Assembly: GCF_026967475.1 (NCBI RefSeq)
Contig: NZ_CP114058.1
Coordinates: 3,162,001 to 3,226,000 of the forward strand
DNA from: Rouxiella chamberiensis
Lineage (GTDB): Bacteria > Pseudomonadota > Gammaproteobacteria > Enterobacterales > Enterobacteriaceae
Direction of reading: 5' to 3'
DNA: 64,000 nucleotides
In this document: piece after piece, positions 1 to 10,674 of the stretch
How the letters are laid out: each line of letters opens with the position of its first letter
Position numbering within the stretch: the first letter of the stretch is position 1
The notes under the pieces: generated by a model
Database searches by the model: none
What the model saw: the letters and a program-made list of their open reading frames with translations, nothing else
Told to the model about the DNA's origin: nothing
Program-made: the position numbers and the translations under genes

Positions 1-767
1 TTCAGCGCGACAGCACGGTTGGCCGGCATGGTCCACGGCGTGGTGGTCCAGATAACCAGCGAGATAGGGCCATTGAATGCAGTCGCACCAAACTTCGCGG
101 CGACCGCTTCGGCGTCTACGGCCTTGAAGGCGACGTCGATGGCTGGCGATACCTTGTCGTAATACTCCACTTCGGCTTCGGCCAGAGACGAGCCGCAATC
201 GGTACACCAGTGCACCGGCTTCGCGCCTTTGTGCAGGTGACCATTGCCGATGATTTTACCCAGCGCGCGGATGATGTTGGCTTCGGTTTTGAAGTCCATC
301 GTCAGGTACGGGTGATCCCAGTCGCCTAGCACGCCAAGACGGATGAAGTCGGCTTTCTGCCCTTCAACCTGCTCGGCCGCATATTTGCGACAGGCAGCGC
401 GGAACTCGGCGGCAGTGACTTTCTCGCCCGGCTTGCCGATCAGTTGCTCGACTTTCAGCTCGATAGGCAGACCGTGGCAGTCCCAGCCGGGAATATAAGG
501 CGAGTCGTAACCGGCCATCCCTTTGGACTTGACGATAATGTCTTTGAGAATCTTGTTGACCGAGTGACCAATATGAATGCTGCCGTTCGCATACGGAGGG
601 CCGTCATGCAGAATAAAGGATTTTTTGCCCTTTTTGGCAGCGCGGATAATCCCGTACAGATCCTGCTTATACCAGTTGTCCAGCATCGCAGGTTCACGCT
701 TGGCTAAATCGCCACGCATCGGGAACCCTGTTTCCGGCAAGTTCAGGGTGTTCTTAAAGTCACTCAT
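1..767 (-). CDS. ileS: Isoleucyl-tRNA synthetase, N-terminal part (cut by window edge)
   Basis: This is the start of IleS, which charges tRNA-Ile with isoleucine in the cytoplasm. The frame opens at the ATG at 767 and runs 255 codons without a stop to the window edge. It begins [19 protein letters not shown] and carries the class I signature [15 protein letters not shown] near residues 57-71. [11 protein letters not shown] block follows near residue 95 and an [13 protein letters not shown] block sits close to the edge. ribF lies just upstream on the same strand, 82 bp away, which is the usual ribF-ileS arrangement. About 255 of roughly 940 residues are visible, with no frameshift in them. Confidence 0.97.
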   Translation of the reverse strand, partial: MSDFKNTLNLPETGFPMRGDLAKREPAMLDNWYKQDLYGIIRAAKKGKKSFILHDGPPYANGSIHIGHSVNKILKDIIVKSKGMAGYDSPYIPGWDCHGLPIELKVEQLIGKPGEKVTAAEFRAACRKYAAEQVEGQKADFIRLGVLGDWDHPYLTMDFKTEANIIRALGKIIGNGHLHKGAKPVHWCTDCGSSLAEAEVEYYDKVSPAIDVAFKAVDAEAVAAKFGATAFNGPISLVIWTTTPWTMPANRAVAL

Positions 768-849
768 AAGATTCTCGGTTCCGTTTTTCGGCTAGAAGCC
801 GGGCTACTTGGGTATTGCGCTAGGTGTTAGCGTAAAGCTAGGTTTTAGC

Positions 850-1784
850 TCAAAAAGGTTTCAGCCCGAAGAAGTCGCGGGCTGTTTGCTCGTCGTTGGC
901 AATTTGCTGCTTCAACGCATCGAGCGATGTAAAACGCTGTTCGTCGCGAATTTTCGCGCGCAGCACCACGTCAATGTGGCGCCCGTATAGATCCAATGTG
1001 GTGTCGAGCAGGTGAACTTCCAACTGCTTGCGTACCCCGTTGACCGTGGGTCGGGTACCAATGTTGGCGACACCAGGCAGCGGATCGGGACCCAGCCCCG
1101 CCACCTCGACCGCGTAAACCCCTTTACCGGACTTACGAGGCGCTTGAGCGGCACGTTGGCGGTCGGAAAGCCTATCGTGCGGCCCAGTTTGTCGCCATGA
1201 ACCACTCTTCCCGAAATGCAGTAAGGGTGACCCAGCAGGGTTTCGGCCAGTGCCAGATCGTTATCGCGCAGCGCATCGCGAATGGCGGTGCTGCTGATGC
1301 GATGCCCGCCTTCGCGGAAGGTGCGGGTGCTCACGATATTGAAACCGTACTCCACGCCGGCCTGCAGCAAGAGCGTAAAATCACCGAGGCGCGCCGCACC
1401 AAAGCGGAAGTCGTCGCCGACGGTCAGAAACTTTACGCCGAGCTTTTCGACCAGCAGATGCGTGACAAAAGCTTCTGCACTGTTGGCGGCAAAGCGGGCA
1501 TCGAATTTCACGCACAGCAGGTAGTCGATACCGCATTCGGCCAGATACTTCGCCTTCTCGCGCAGGTTGGTCAACCGTGCCGGGGCGTTTTCTGCCGAAA
1601 ATAGCTCAAGAGGCTGAGGTTCGAAAACCATCACCATGGTCGGTAGACCCAGGCGACGACCTTCCAGTTTCAGCTGTTCGATCAAGGCCTGATGGCCACG
1701 GTGTACCCCGTCAAAATTACCAATAGTGAGCACGCACCCGTGGTGACGTGCCCGAATATTGTGTATCCCGCGAATTAGCTCCAT
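850..1784 (-). CDS. ribF: Bifunctional riboflavin kinase/FAD synthetase RibF, frameshifted in this sequence
   Basis: RibF phosphorylates riboflavin to FMN and adenylates FMN to FAD. The FAD synthetase half has GNFDGVHRGH at residues 22-31 and an ISSTAIRDAL motif further on. The riboflavin kinase half has GRTIGFPTAN near residue 205. The frame breaks after LVSPVKG, and the rest (GPDPLPGVANIGTRPTVNG to FFGLKPF) continues in another frame to the stop at 850. Adding one C to the C run at 1119-1122 restores a 311-residue protein, close to the 313 of E. coli. RibF is essential in E. coli, so a sequencing or assembly error is more likely than a true mutation. It is followed by ileS. Confidence 0.93.
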
Positions 1785-2195
1785 AACAGGCTCAAATCCA
1801 TAGCTGGCTCAAAACTGAGGAAATCGGCGGATTATACCTTGTACAGCCCATAAGGTTAACCAGCGATTCATGGGATCGCAGGAATCTCTTATCGATACCG
1901 GTGTTTTTTTGGTATCAGGGCGACTTGGCCGTAGATTATCTCTATACTCGGCGCTGTAAAACAGTGAGGCTTCATCGAAACCCCGTTTTCGCCAATCCCT
2001 TCTGTTTTCTCAAAAAATCTCGGCTTTAACAATCTCTGTTGGAAGAATAATCACTTCTTAACTGAATTTTATTGCGATGGACTGTATTCCGAGGCGGGAA
2101 GCTGTTAAAATCCTGCGCCATCACAACGTAACAAGCGTCGCTTGAAGTTCGGATGAAGTTCGAGCAAAGAAACGGCGCTTATTTGCACAAATCCG

Positions 2196-2224
2196 TTGAC
2201 AAAAGAAGTCCGAAAAGGCATATT
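2196..2224 (+). promoter_or_regulatory. sigma70 promoter for rpsT
   Basis: A perfect -35 TTGACA at 2196-2201 and a -10 CATATT at 2219-2224 are separated by 17 bp. They lie about 50 bp before the TTG start of rpsT. The divergent ribF-rpsT gap (1785-2273) is 489 bp. An AT-rich TTAAAAT at 2105-2111 could be the -10 of a second upstream rpsT promoter, but I see no convincing -35 for it. Nothing else stands out in the gap. Confidence 0.75.
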
Positions 2225-2273
2225 CCTCGGCCTTCGAATTGTCCTCAATAGAAAAATATTTGGGAGTTGGACC

Positions 2274-2537
2274 TTGGCTAACATCAAATCAGCTAAGAAA
2301 CGCGCCGTACAATCTGAAAAACGCCGTCAGCACAATGCTAGCCGTCGTTCAATGATGCGTACCTTTATCAAGAAGGTACACGCGGCTATTGCAGCTGGTG
2401 ACAAAGAAGCTGCACAAAATGCATTCAACGCAATGCAACCAATTGTGGACCGTCAGTCCTGCAAAGGCCTGATCCACAAGAACAAAGCTGCGCGTCATAA
2501 GTCAAACCTGACTGCGCAAATCAACGCAATGCAATAA
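2274..2537 (+). CDS. rpsT: 30S ribosomal protein S20
   Basis: S20 is a primary 16S rRNA-binding protein of the small subunit. The 87-residue product, [20 protein letters not shown] onwards, has the family's usual length and is rich in Lys and Arg. I chose the TTG at 2274 because the reading upstream of it does not resemble S20. A GGGAG ribosome-binding sequence sits just before it. A UUG start is also used by E. coli rpsT, where it takes part in autogenous control. A terminator hairpin follows 23 bp after the stop. Confidence 0.97.
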   Translation: MANIKSAKKRAVQSEKRRQHNASRRSMMRTFIKKVHAAIAAGDKEAAQNAFNAMQPIVDRQSCKGLIHKNKAARHKSNLTAQINAMQ

Positions 2538-2560
2538 TCGCATTTTGTTGAGAGCTTGAT

Positions 2561-2588
2561 AAAAAAACCGGCATCTGCCGGTTTTTTT
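2561..2588. terminator. Bidirectional rho-independent terminator between rpsT and nhaA
   Basis: An A tract, the stem CCGGC with loop atct and GCCGG, then a T tract make a hairpin usable from both strands. It lies between the convergent ends of rpsT and nhaA. Confidence 0.9.
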
Positions 2589-2603
2589 ATTTCCATTTTT
2601 TGC

Positions 2604-3776
2604 CTAGCCTTTCACCCGCTTCACCGGGAGCACGCTTCCCAGCAGCAGATAGCCCAATACGGCCGACAGCACCGATCCCAGCAAAATCCCTATCTTGGCA
2701 TACACCATCATCGAGGCATCCGCATCGCCAAAGGCCAGCGACGCCAAAAAGATCGACATCGTAAAGCCGATACCGCACAACACCGACACCGCCGCAATCT
2801 GTTTAAAGCTCACGCCCTTTGGCAGTCGGGTGATTTTCAGCTTCATCGAGCCCCAGCAGAACAGCATGATGCCTATCGGCTTGCCAAACAGCAGCCCGGC
2901 CGCAATGCCCATCGGCAACAGCGAGAACAACCCTTCGCTCGAGACCCCCTGTAGCGATACCCCCGCGTTGGCAAAGGCGAACAGCGGCAGAATCAGCCAG
3001 GCGACCCAGGGATGAATGCCGTGCTCGACGCGCCGCGCCGGTGATGTTCCCCGAGTGCGCAACGGAATCAGGAAGCCGAGGATGACGCCTGCCAGCGTGG
3101 CATGAATGCCGGACTGCAAAATGCACACCCATAGGAAAATCCCGAGCACCACATAGGGTGTCAGATTCGTGACGCCGCGCCAGTTGAGCCAGCCCAGCGC
3201 CAGAATCGAGATCGCAGACAGCACCAGCGCGGTCACGGACGCATCGTGGCTGAAAAAGACCGCAATGATAACGATAGCGCCAAGGTCATCGATAATCGCC
3301 AGCGCCAGCAGAAACACTTTCAGGCTGGTGGGCACGCGCGACCCGAGCAGTGCCATCACGCCGAGCGCGAAGGCGATGTCGGTGGCCGCCGGAATCGCCC
3401 AACCCTGACGCGCCACATCATCCGCGCCGTTGAAGGCCAGATAGACAAGCGCAGGCGCAATCATGCCGCCAAGCGCGGCAATCGCCGGAAACAGCGCCTG
3501 CTCGCGACTCGACAACGCGCCTTCTATTAATTCGCGTTTAACCTCAAGGCCGACCATCAGGAAGAAGATGGCCATCAGACCGTCGTTAATCCACAGCAGC
3601 AGCGGTTTGTCGAGGCCATGCTGGCCGATCCCCAGAGAGACGGGAGTATTGAGAAATTCGAGGTACAGGCCGCTTAGCGAGGTATTGGCCATGATGAGCG
3701 CTACAAGGGCTGCCACGATTAAGACGATCCCGCCCGACGCTTCCATACGCAGGAACTGGCGAATCAAGTTTGTCAC
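2604..3776 (-). CDS. nhaA: Na+/H+ antiporter NhaA
   Basis: NhaA is an inner-membrane antiporter that expels Na+ in exchange for two H+ and supports salt and alkaline tolerance. The 390-residue protein is almost wholly hydrophobic, with about 12 membrane segments. It carries the conserved TDIAFALGV and [11 protein letters not shown] blocks; the paired aspartates are the ion-binding site in the family. [12 protein letters not shown] and [10 protein letters not shown] follow. The start is a GTG at 3776 behind an AGGAG sequence. No nhaR regulator is next to it, unlike E. coli; dnaJ lies upstream on the same strand behind a terminator. Confidence 0.95.
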   Translation of the reverse strand: MTNLIRQFLRMEASGGIVLIVAALVALIMANTSLSGLYLEFLNTPVSLGIGQHGLDKPLLLWINDGLMAIFFLMVGLEVKRELIEGALSSREQALFPAIAALGGMIAPALVYLAFNGADDVARQGWAIPAATDIAFALGVMALLGSRVPTSLKVFLLALAIIDDLGAIVIIAVFFSHDASVTALVLSAISILALGWLNWRGVTNLTPYVVLGIFLWVCILQSGIHATLAGVILGFLIPLRTRGTSPARRVEHGIHPWVAWLILPLFAFANAGVSLQGVSSEGLFSLLPMGIAAGLLFGKPIGIMLFCWGSMKLKITRLPKGVSFKQIAAVSVLCGIGFTMSIFLASLAFGDADASMMVYAKIGILLGSVLSAVLGYLLLGSVLPVKRVKG

Positions 3777-3861
3777 TTTTTAACACTCCTTTTGAAGACA
3801 AGGTCCGCAAAGAACATTCGCGCGGAATGAGTGCTGAAGTGTACTGATAATGTGCACAAAT

Positions 3862-3893
3862 AAAAATCCCCAACCTCTCGGTCGGGGATTTTG
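3862..3893 (-). terminator. Terminator of the dnaK-dnaJ operon
   Basis: Read on the minus strand, AATCCCCGACC, a short loop and GGTTGGGGATTTTT form a strong GC hairpin with a T tail. It lies 25 bp after the dnaJ stop. Confidence 0.88.
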
Positions 3894-3917
3894 CCTGTTC
3901 GGTTTGCGCCTGAAAGA

Positions 3918-5054
3918 TTAGCGCGTCAGGTCGTCAAAGAACTTCTTCACGCCATCGAGGAAGCTTTTGGAACGCGGGCTGTTTTTCTCGCCCGATGCGC
4001 CGCCAAAGCTCTCTTCGAGATCACGCAGCAGCTGCTTTTGCTTCTCGCTGAGGCTGACCGGCGTTTCGACCACAACGCGGCAAAGCAGATCGCCCTGCGC
4101 ACCGCCGCGAACGGATTTCACACCGCGTCCACGCATGCGGAACATTTTGCCGGTCTGCGTTTCCGAAGGAATCTTCAGACTTACGCGGCCGTCCAGCGTC
4201 GGGACTTCAATCTCGCCACCCAGCGCCGCCATGGCAAAGTTGATAGGCACTTCGCAGTACAGGTTGTTGCCTTCGCGCTCGAAAATCTTGTGCGCCTTGA
4301 CCTGAACCTGAACGTACAGATCGCCTGCCGGTGCCCCCTGCTCGCCTGCTTCGCCTTCACCTTCAAGACGAATACGGTCGCCGGTGTCGACACCTGCCGG
4401 GATTTTCACCGACAGCGTCTTGGCGCGCTCTACGCGGCCATGGCCGTGACACTTGCTGCAAGGATCCTTGATAACGCTGCCGCGACCGTGACAGGTCGGA
4501 CACGCCTGCTGTACGGTAAAGAAGCCCTGACGCATCTGCACCTGGCCCTGTCCGTGACAGGTGCTACAGGTCACAGGCTTGCTGCCCGCTTTCGCGCCGC
4601 TGCCGTGGCAGACGTCACACTCTTCCAGCGTAGGAATACGAATTTCTTTGGTTACGCCACGCACCGCCTCTTCGAGAGTCAGGTCCATGTTGTAGCGCAG
4701 GTCAGCGCCACGGCTGGCGCGTTGACGACGGCCACCACCAAAGATATCGCCAAAGACGTCACCAAAGATGTCGCTGAAGTCTGCACCGCCGCCGCCGTAA
4801 CCCCCACCGCCGCCACCCATGCCGCCTTGTTCGAAGGCTGCGTGACCGTACTGATCATAGGCCGCACGCTTTTGCGCGTCGGTCAGGATTTCATAGGCTT
4901 CTTTAATTTCTTTAAATTTGCTTTCGGAATCTTTATCGCCCTGATTGCGGTCAGGGTGATGTTTCATCGCCAGGCGCTTATAAGCCTTTTTGATTTCGCG
5001 CTCGTCCGCTGTTTTGGAGACGCCCAAAATCTCATAGTAATCTTGCTTCGCCAT
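3918..5054 (-). CDS. dnaJ: Chaperone DnaJ (Hsp40)
   Basis: DnaJ is the J-domain co-chaperone that delivers clients to DnaK and stimulates its ATPase. The J domain (residues 1-70) has the HPD triad in [10 protein letters not shown] Gly/Phe linker (about 75-105) includes a run of glycines. Four CxxCxGxG zinc repeats lie at about residues 144-205, starting CDVCHGSG and CSTCHGQG, followed by the C-terminal substrate-binding beta domains. The start [12 protein letters not shown] at 5054 gives 378 residues, matching the family; the reading frame is open for 22 codons upstream but that part is not conserved. It is co-transcribed with dnaK, with a 115-bp gap containing a hairpin. Confidence 0.97.
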   Translation of the reverse strand: MAKQDYYEILGVSKTADEREIKKAYKRLAMKHHPDRNQGDKDSESKFKEIKEAYEILTDAQKRAAYDQYGHAAFEQGGMGGGGGGYGGGGADFSDIFGDVFGDIFGGGRRQRASRGADLRYNMDLTLEEAVRGVTKEIRIPTLEECDVCHGSGAKAGSKPVTCSTCHGQGQVQMRQGFFTVQQACPTCHGRGSVIKDPCSKCHGHGRVERAKTLSVKIPAGVDTGDRIRLEGEGEAGEQGAPAGDLYVQVQVKAHKIFEREGNNLYCEVPINFAMAALGGEIEVPTLDGRVSLKIPSETQTGKMFRMRGRGVKSVRGGAQGDLLCRVVVETPVSLSEKQKQLLRDLEESFGGASGEKNSPRSKSFLDGVKKFFDDLTR

Positions 5055-5078
5055 GCTTTTGCTACCCTCAACATGCGT

Positions 5079-5110
5079 GCACGGGCGCAGAGTTTCCCCG
5101 ACGCCCGTGC
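5079..5110 (-). other. Hairpin in the dnaK-dnaJ intercistronic region
   Basis: GCACGGGCG (5079-5087) pairs perfectly with CGCCCGTGC (5102-5110) around a 14-nt loop, ending 24 bp before the dnaJ start. There is no T tract, so it is not a simple terminator. It could stabilise mRNA, attenuate transcription or lower dnaJ translation relative to dnaK; this role is inferred from position only. Confidence 0.6.
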
Positions 5111-5169
5111 TAATTATCAACCGGTGACCGCAAGCTGCGGCAACCTATTGATTACTGTGCCTCAAGGGC

Positions 5170-7071
5170 TTATTTTTTGTCTTTGACTTCTTCGAACTCA
5201 GCGTCGACAACGTCGTCGTCTTTCGGCGCATTGGCGTCGCCGCCTTCAGCTTGTGCCTGCTGCTGAGCCATTTCCATCAGTTTGCCGGAAACCTGTACCA
5301 GTGCCTGGGTTTTCGCTTCGATATCGGCTTTATCTTCGCCTTTCGCAGCGACTTCCAGTGCTTTCAGCGCATCTTCGATAGCAGTTTTGTCTTCGGCCGG
5401 CAGTTTGTCGCCCGCTTCTTCCAGTTGCTTGCGCGTGCCGTGGATCAGGTGATCCGCCTGGTTGCGCGTCTGGACCAGCTCTTCGAATTTACGGTCTGAC
5501 TCGGCATTGGCTTCCGCGTCGTTAACCATTTTCTGGATTTCTTCTTCGCTCAGACCAGAAGAAGCCTTGATGGTGATCTTCTGCTCACGGCCGGTGTTCT
5601 TGTCTTTCGCAGACACGTGCAGAATACCGTCGGCATCCAGGTCGAAGGTCACTTCGATCTGTGCCATGCCGCGTGGTGCTGCCTGAATACCGTCCAGGTT
5701 GAATTGACCCAGAGATTTGTTGTCGGCACAACGTTTACGCTCGCCCTGCACCACATGGATGGTTACTGCAGACTGGTTGTCTTCGGCAGTAGAGAACACC
5801 TGGCTGTGCTTGGTCGGGATAGTGGTGTTCTTGGTGATAAGCGGAGTCATCACGCCGCCCATGGTTTCGATACCCAGGGACAGTGGAGTCACGTCCAGCA
5901 GCAGAACGTCTTTAACATCACCAGACAACACGCCGCCCTGAACCGCAGCACCGATAGCAACGGCTTCGTCCGGGTTAACGTCTTTACGTGGCTCTTTACC
6001 GAAGAAGTCAGCAACTTTCTTCTGAACCATTGGCATACGGGTCTGACCACCGACCAGAATCACGTCCTGGATGTCGGAAACAGACAGGCCGGCATCTTTC
6101 AGCGCAACTTTCAGAGGCTCGATGGAACGGGTAACCAGATCTTCAACCAGAGATTCCAGTTTTGCACGGGTTACTTTGATGTTCATGTGTTTCGGGCCGC
6201 TGCCATCGGCAGTGATGTATGGCAGATTCACGTCGGTCTGCTGTGCAGAAGAAAGTTCGATTTTCGCTTTCTCCGCCGCTTCTTTCAGACGCTGCATGGC
6301 CAGAGGATCGTTACGCAGATCCATGCCCTGATCTTTCTTGAATTCTTCAACGAGGTAGTTGATCAGACGGCTGTCGAAGTCTTCACCACCGAGGTGGGTG
6401 TCACCGTTGGTAGACAGAACTTCGAAGGTTTTCTCGCCGTCAACTTCGTCGATTTCGATGATGGAAATATCGAAAGTACCACCGCCCAGGTCGTATACCG
6501 CGATGGTGCGGTTACCGACTTCGCGATCCAGGCCGTAAGCCAGTGCCGCTGCAGTTGGTTCGTTGATGATACGTTTTACTTCCAGACCTGCGATACGGCC
6601 GGCGTCTTTGGTCGCCTGACGCTGCGCATCGTTGAAGTAGGCCGGAACGGTGATAACAGCTTCGGTCACTGGCTCGCCCAGATAATCTTCAGCGGTTTTC
6701 TTCATTTTCTTCAACACTTCGGCAGAGATCTGCGGAGGTGCGATTTTCTGACCTTTCACGTCGATCCAGGCGTCACCGTTTTCAGCACCCACGATGCTGT
6801 AAGGCATGATGCCCTTGTCACGCTGAACTTCTTCGTCCTGGAAACGACGACCGATCAGACGCTTGATCGCAAACAGGGTGTTTTGCGGGTTAGTGACAGC
6901 CTGACGCTTAGCAGGTTGGCCAACCAGGATTTCACCATCCTGCGCATAAGCAATAATTGAAGGTGTGGTACGGTCCCCTTCGGCGTTTTCAAGCACACGT
7001 GCAGTAGTGCCATCCATGATCGCTACACAAGAGTTGGTGGTACCGAGGTCGATCCCAATAATTCTACCCAT
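5170..7071 (-). CDS. dnaK: Chaperone DnaK (Hsp70)
   Basis: DnaK is the major ATP-dependent Hsp70 chaperone, acting with DnaJ and GrpE. The 633-residue protein begins [19 protein letters not shown], which contains the phosphate-1 loop. The second Hsp70 signature, [13 protein letters not shown], is near residue 193 and the third, [13 protein letters not shown], near residue 340. The substrate-binding and lid domains follow, ending in the acidic tail EFEEVKDKK. It heads the dnaK-dnaJ operon behind a clear sigma32 promoter. The long open frames on the opposite strand are codon-bias shadows. Confidence 0.98.
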   Translation of the reverse strand: MGRIIGIDLGTTNSCVAIMDGTTARVLENAEGDRTTPSIIAYAQDGEILVGQPAKRQAVTNPQNTLFAIKRLIGRRFQDEEVQRDKGIMPYSIVGAENGDAWIDVKGQKIAPPQISAEVLKKMKKTAEDYLGEPVTEAVITVPAYFNDAQRQATKDAGRIAGLEVKRIINEPTAAALAYGLDREVGNRTIAVYDLGGGTFDISIIEIDEVDGEKTFEVLSTNGDTHLGGEDFDSRLINYLVEEFKKDQGMDLRNDPLAMQRLKEAAEKAKIELSSAQQTDVNLPYITADGSGPKHMNIKVTRAKLESLVEDLVTRSIEPLKVALKDAGLSVSDIQDVILVGGQTRMPMVQKKVADFFGKEPRKDVNPDEAVAIGAAVQGGVLSGDVKDVLLLDVTPLSLGIETMGGVMTPLITKNTTIPTKHSQVFSTAEDNQSAVTIHVVQGERKRCADNKSLGQFNLDGIQAAPRGMAQIEVTFDLDADGILHVSAKDKNTGREQKITIKASSGLSEEEIQKMVNDAEANAESDRKFEELVQTRNQADHLIHGTRKQLEEAGDKLPAEDKTAIEDALKALEVAAKGEDKADIEAKTQALVQVSGKLMEMAQQQAQAEGGDANAPKDDDVVDAEFEEVKDKK

Positions 7072-7193
7072 CTAAAACGTCTCCACTAAAATTCATTATT
7101 CGTTGAGGTTGTTACTCTATATGCGGACGGTTTTTTTGATTTCAACTGTCCGATATTGCTTAAGACCGGCGGTAACAACTGCGGTTGAGAATA

Positions 7194-7223
7194 AGATGGG
7201 GCCAAGTAACTCAGCATCAAGGG
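7194..7223 (-). promoter_or_regulatory. sigma32 heat-shock promoter of dnaKJ
   Basis: Read on the minus strand, CCCTTGATG (-35 core at 7215-7221) is followed after 13 bp by CCCCATCTT (core at 7196-7201). This closely matches the sigma32 pattern CTTGAA-N13-17-CCCCATNT and the known E. coli dnaK P1 promoter. It lies about 125 bp before the dnaK start. Confidence 0.9.
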
Positions 7224-7255
7224 CAATAACAAAAAAAATTCGAGTTATTGCCCTT
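7219..7255. repeat. 12-bp perfect inverted repeat next to the dnaK promoter
   Basis: AAGGGCAATAAC (7219-7230) and GTTATTGCCCTT (7244-7255) are perfect inverted copies around a 13-bp loop. The left arm overlaps the edge of the sigma32 -35 element, and the repeat lies between the end of the MFS gene and dnaK. It lacks a T tail on either strand, so termination for the MFS gene would be atypical. An operator is possible. Confidence 0.6.
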
Positions 7256-7286
7256 TGGGATCATTTTTAGACGGAATGGGCCGTTA

Positions 7287-8608
7287 TCACGCGCCCGGAA
7301 GGGAGTCGATCAGCCGATTTTCACGCTTTGCGGTATGGTTGATGTCGCGATTGAGGAACAGACCCAGTCCCAAACCAAGAGCCGCCAGCGCCAGAACATA
7401 ATAGGCGGGCGCCATCGGCGTCAGGCGCATGACCAGCGTAACGAAAATCGGAGTCAGGCCGCCAAATATCGCGTACGACAAGTTATAGGAGAAAGACAGG
7501 CCGGTGAAGCGCACCTCGGCCGGAAACGCGCGCACCATCACAAACGGCACCGCACCGACAATGCCGATGCTGAAGCCGGCGAGCGTATACAGCGGCTTGA
7601 GCAGCGTGCTGTCCTGCGCGACCAGGTGATAGAACGCCCAGGTACAGACCCCCAGAAACAGGCTGCCGACAATAAAGGTTTTGCTGGCGCCAAAGCGATC
7701 CGCCGCCCAGCCCGCCATCACGCAGCCGAAACCAGTAGGGCAATGGTTGCCATGCTGTTGGCCTGCAACGCCTGCGCCGCCGGAATGCCCCACTGCTTTT
7801 GCAGGAAGGTTGGCGTCATCAGAATCACCACCACGATGCAGGCCGACAGCAGCCAGGTCATCAGCATTGACACCACAATCTCTTTCTTGTGGTCACGCAT
7901 CACCGATTTCAGCGGCAGGCCTTCCGACAGGGCCTTGCTGGCCTTCATCTCGACGAATACCGGTGTTTCATGCAGCCAGCGGCGCAGATACAGCGCAATC
8001 AGCCCAAAAATACCGCCGATAAAGAACGGAATACGCCACCCACCGGCCGTGATGGAAGACGCGGGCATCAGGGTGGTCATCAAGGTCGCCACCAGAGAAC
8101 CCAGCAGGATCCCCGCGGTCAGGCCGGACGTCAGCGTTCCGCAGGCAAATCCGATGCGCTTTTGCGGCACGTGTTCGGCAACAAACACCCACGCCCCCGG
8201 CACTTCGCCGCCTATCGCCGCGCCCTGTAACAGACGCATCAGCAGTAATAGAAGAGGCGCGGCAATGCCGATGGAGGAATAGGTCGGCAGCAGGCCAATC
8301 GCCAGCGTCGGCAACGCCATCAGCAGAATACTGAGGCTGAACATCCGTTTACGGCCTACGCGATCGCCAAAATGCGCCATGACGATGCCGCCGAGCGGAC
8401 GGGCCAGATACCCTGCCGCAAAAATGCCGAAGGTCTGCACCTGCCGTAACCAGTCGGGCATGGAGGCCGGGAAAAACAGATCGCCGATAACTGCGGCAAA
8501 GAAGACAAAAATGATGAAGTCGTAGAATTCCAGCGCGCCGCCCAATGCCGCGAGGGAGAGGGTTTTGTAGTCCTGCCGGTTAAGCCGGCGATTATTGTCG
8601 TGTTGCAT
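7287..8608 (-). CDS. MFS transporter, metabolite:H+ symporter (MHS) type, frameshifted
   Basis: This is a 12-segment inner-membrane transporter related to the ProP/ShiA/KgtP group, which bring small organic acids or betaines in with protons. The loop 2-3 signature DRVGRKRMF and the block QGAAIGGEVPGAWVFVAEHVP-like region near residue 135 are typical. The frame breaks near residue 294, after ALLVS. One more C at 7726-7727 joins it to GCVMAGWAADRFGASK in the other frame and gives 440 residues, the usual MHS length. The substrate cannot be told from sequence. It sits between mog and dnaK, where E. coli has other genes, so it is a lineage-specific insertion. Confidence 0.85.
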
Positions 8609-8728
8609 AAGATACCCGAAGCCGTGTAGGGAAAAAAACTGCCGCCTTGTGTAAAGTAAAGATTACTATAAGCGGCAAATAATTTTCACACCACAGAGTC
8701 TGAATCTTATAGCAGAAAAAAGTCAACT

Positions 8729-9316
8729 TCAGCTTTTTATCTCGCGGATTGCGCTCTTGGGACGAAAAGCTGCTACCACGCTGCTCTGCGTTTCCACGTA
8801 GGGTCCGTCAAGCAACTGTATACAATAAGGTACGCTGGCAAATATTCCTGACACTATGACCTTACCTTCGGCGTCTTTTAGCCCTTCCAGCGTCTCTTTG
8901 ATGGATTTTGGCTGGCCCGGCAGGTTGAGAATCAGCGCCTGTTTACGAATAACCCCGACCTGACGCGACAAAATCGCGGTAGGCACGAAGTGCAGGCTTA
9001 TCTGGCGCATTTGTTCGCCGAAGCCTGGCATGATTCTGTCGGCAATCGCCATCGTGGCGTCGGGCGTCACATCACGTCGTGCCGGCCCCGTGCCGCCGGT
9101 GGTAAGCACCAGATGACAACCGGCTTCGTCCACCAGCTCGCAAATCGCCTGCTCAATCAGCGGCTGTTCATCGGGGATCAGGCGTTTTTCAAGGCTGAAA
9201 GGGGTCGTTAGCGCCTGCTGAAGCCACTCTTCCAGCGCCGGAATGCCTTTATCCTGATAGACACCGCTCGACGCCCGGTCGGAAACCGACACCAGACCAA
9301 TTCGTAATTTATCCAT
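8729..9316 (-). CDS. mog: Molybdopterin adenylyltransferase Mog
   Basis: Mog activates molybdopterin by adenylation so that MoeA can insert molybdate, the last stage of molybdenum cofactor synthesis. The 195-residue reading from MDKLRIGLVSVSDRASSG has the MoCF signature TTGGTGPARRDVTPDAT near residue 70. The conserved ALILNLPGQPKSIKETLEG block comes later. The start at 9316 is preceded by GGAGGCG, and the longer open frame upstream is not conserved. It is transcribed away from talB, its neighbour here as in E. coli. Confidence 0.96.
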   Translation of the reverse strand: MDKLRIGLVSVSDRASSGVYQDKGIPALEEWLQQALTTPFSLEKRLIPDEQPLIEQAICELVDEAGCHLVLTTGGTGPARRDVTPDATMAIADRIMPGFGEQMRQISLHFVPTAILSRQVGVIRKQALILNLPGQPKSIKETLEGLKDAEGKVIVSGIFASVPYCIQLLDGPYVETQSSVVAAFRPKSAIREIKS

Positions 9317-9450
9317 TTCACGCCTCCTGAATGACGATAAAAATAGCGCGCGCCAAGTTGTCGCGCTGTCGTGCCAAATAAAACTCGAGTATATCGGTAA
9401 CCTGCATGCGTGCAGGAGTAACAAACCCGATTTTTGCCGCAAAAAGACAT

Positions 9451-9476
9451 AAAAAAGGTGGCCTGAGCCACCTCTT
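9451..9476 (-). terminator. Terminator downstream of talB
   Basis: The minus strand reads GGTGGCTCAGGCCACC followed by a run of six T. The hairpin is GC-rich with a 4-nt loop and lies 35 bp after the talB stop. Confidence 0.88.
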
Positions 9477-9511
9477 TCATTTATTTCACCGTTTTCACGG
9501 CGCGTCGACGA

Positions 9512-10465
9512 TTACAGCAGGTCGGCGATCATTTTTTCAAGCTTGCCCTGGTCTACGGCAAACTTGCGGATGCCGTCGGCCAGCTTGTCGATAGCCATAG
9601 GATCCTGGTTGTGCTCCCAGTAGAACTGAGATTCGGTCAGCGGCTCTGGACGAGGTTTCACTTCACCGGTGTAGGACAGCTTGCGCTCAACGGTACCTTC
9701 GGTTTCTTTCAGCTCTTTAAGCAGTGCAGGTCCGATGGTCAGACGGTCACAACCGGCCAGCTCGATGATTTCATCGGTGTTACGGAAGCTTGCGCCCATA
9801 ACAACGGTTTCATAGCCGTGCTGTTTGTAGTATTCGTAGATCTCGGTAACGGAAACCACACCCGGGTCTTCGTTTGGCGCGAACTCTTTCTTGTCGCCGT
9901 TGGTTTTGTACCAGTCGAGGATACGGCCAACGAACGGGGAAATCAGGTAGGCACCGGCTTCGGCACAGGCACGCGCCTGGGCGAAGGAGAACAGCAGCGT
10001 CAGGTTACAGTTGATGCCTTCTTTTTCCAGCTGCTCGGCGGCACGGATGCCCTGCCAGGTAGACGCCAGTTTAATCAGGATACGGTCGTTGCTGATGCCA
10101 TGGTCGTTGTACAGCTTGATGAAGCGGTGCGCCTTGGCGATGCTGGCTTCGGTGTCGTAAGACAGACGCGCGTCAACTTCGGTGGAAATACGGCCTGGAA
10201 CCAGTTTCAAAATTTCGAGGCCGATGTTTACGGCAAGTTTATCGGCCGCATCGGTAATCTGCTGCTCACGATCGCTGCTCTGGTCTTTTGCCCAGGCAAT
10301 CGCTTCGTCAATCAGTTTACGGTATTCAGGGATCTGTGCAGCGTTGAGGATCAGTGAAGGGTTGGTCGTAGCATCCTGAGGCTGATACAGCTTGATTGCC
10401 GCGATATCACCGGTGTCTGCAACGACTTTGGTCAGTTCGCGTAGAGAAGTAAGTTTATCGGTCAT
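9512..10465 (-). CDS. talB: Transaldolase
   Basis: Transaldolase moves a three-carbon dihydroxyacetone unit between sugar phosphates in the non-oxidative pentose phosphate pathway. The 317-residue product begins [20 protein letters not shown]. It carries the N-terminal signature [10 protein letters not shown] near residue 35 and RILIKLAST near residue 130, whose lysine forms the Schiff base. I chose the ATG at 10465 by length; an upstream in-frame ATG adds only five residues. It is transcribed alone, divergent from yaaJ and closed by a terminator. Confidence 0.97.
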   Translation of the reverse strand: MTDKLTSLRELTKVVADTGDIAAIKLYQPQDATTNPSLILNAAQIPEYRKLIDEAIAWAKDQSSDREQQITDAADKLAVNIGLEILKLVPGRISTEVDARLSYDTEASIAKAHRFIKLYNDHGISNDRILIKLASTWQGIRAAEQLEKEGINCNLTLLFSFAQARACAEAGAYLISPFVGRILDWYKTNGDKKEFAPNEDPGVVSVTEIYEYYKQHGYETVVMGASFRNTDEIIELAGCDRLTIGPALLKELKETEGTVERKLSYTGEVKPRPEPLTESQFYWEHNQDPMAIDKLADGIRKFAVDQGKLEKMIADLL

Positions 10466-10674
10466 TGTGGCATATCTCATCGTTTGTAGATTATCGTTGA
10501 GGCATTTTCATGCCTTGCCTTCTCTTGATGATAACATGCGCGATGACATGCGCAAGGCAGATGTGGCTGTGAAAGTTTTGCATATTAAAAGTTGATTATT
10601 AGTGCAATAAATGGGTAAAAAATAGGCAAAGGATGATGGATTAGCCATGCGTTATTTAAGGAATAGGGATTTGA

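Noticed and set aside
3891..5186. A 431-codon open frame antisense to dnaJ
   Set aside because: It mirrors the dnaJ frame, has low-complexity Ala/Thr composition and no recognisable domain.
5617..6960. A 447-codon open frame antisense to dnaK
   Set aside because: It lies wholly opposite dnaK. Such frames come from codon bias in Hsp70 genes and have been misannotated elsewhere as NAD-glutamate dehydrogenase. It has no ribosome-binding site or independent support.
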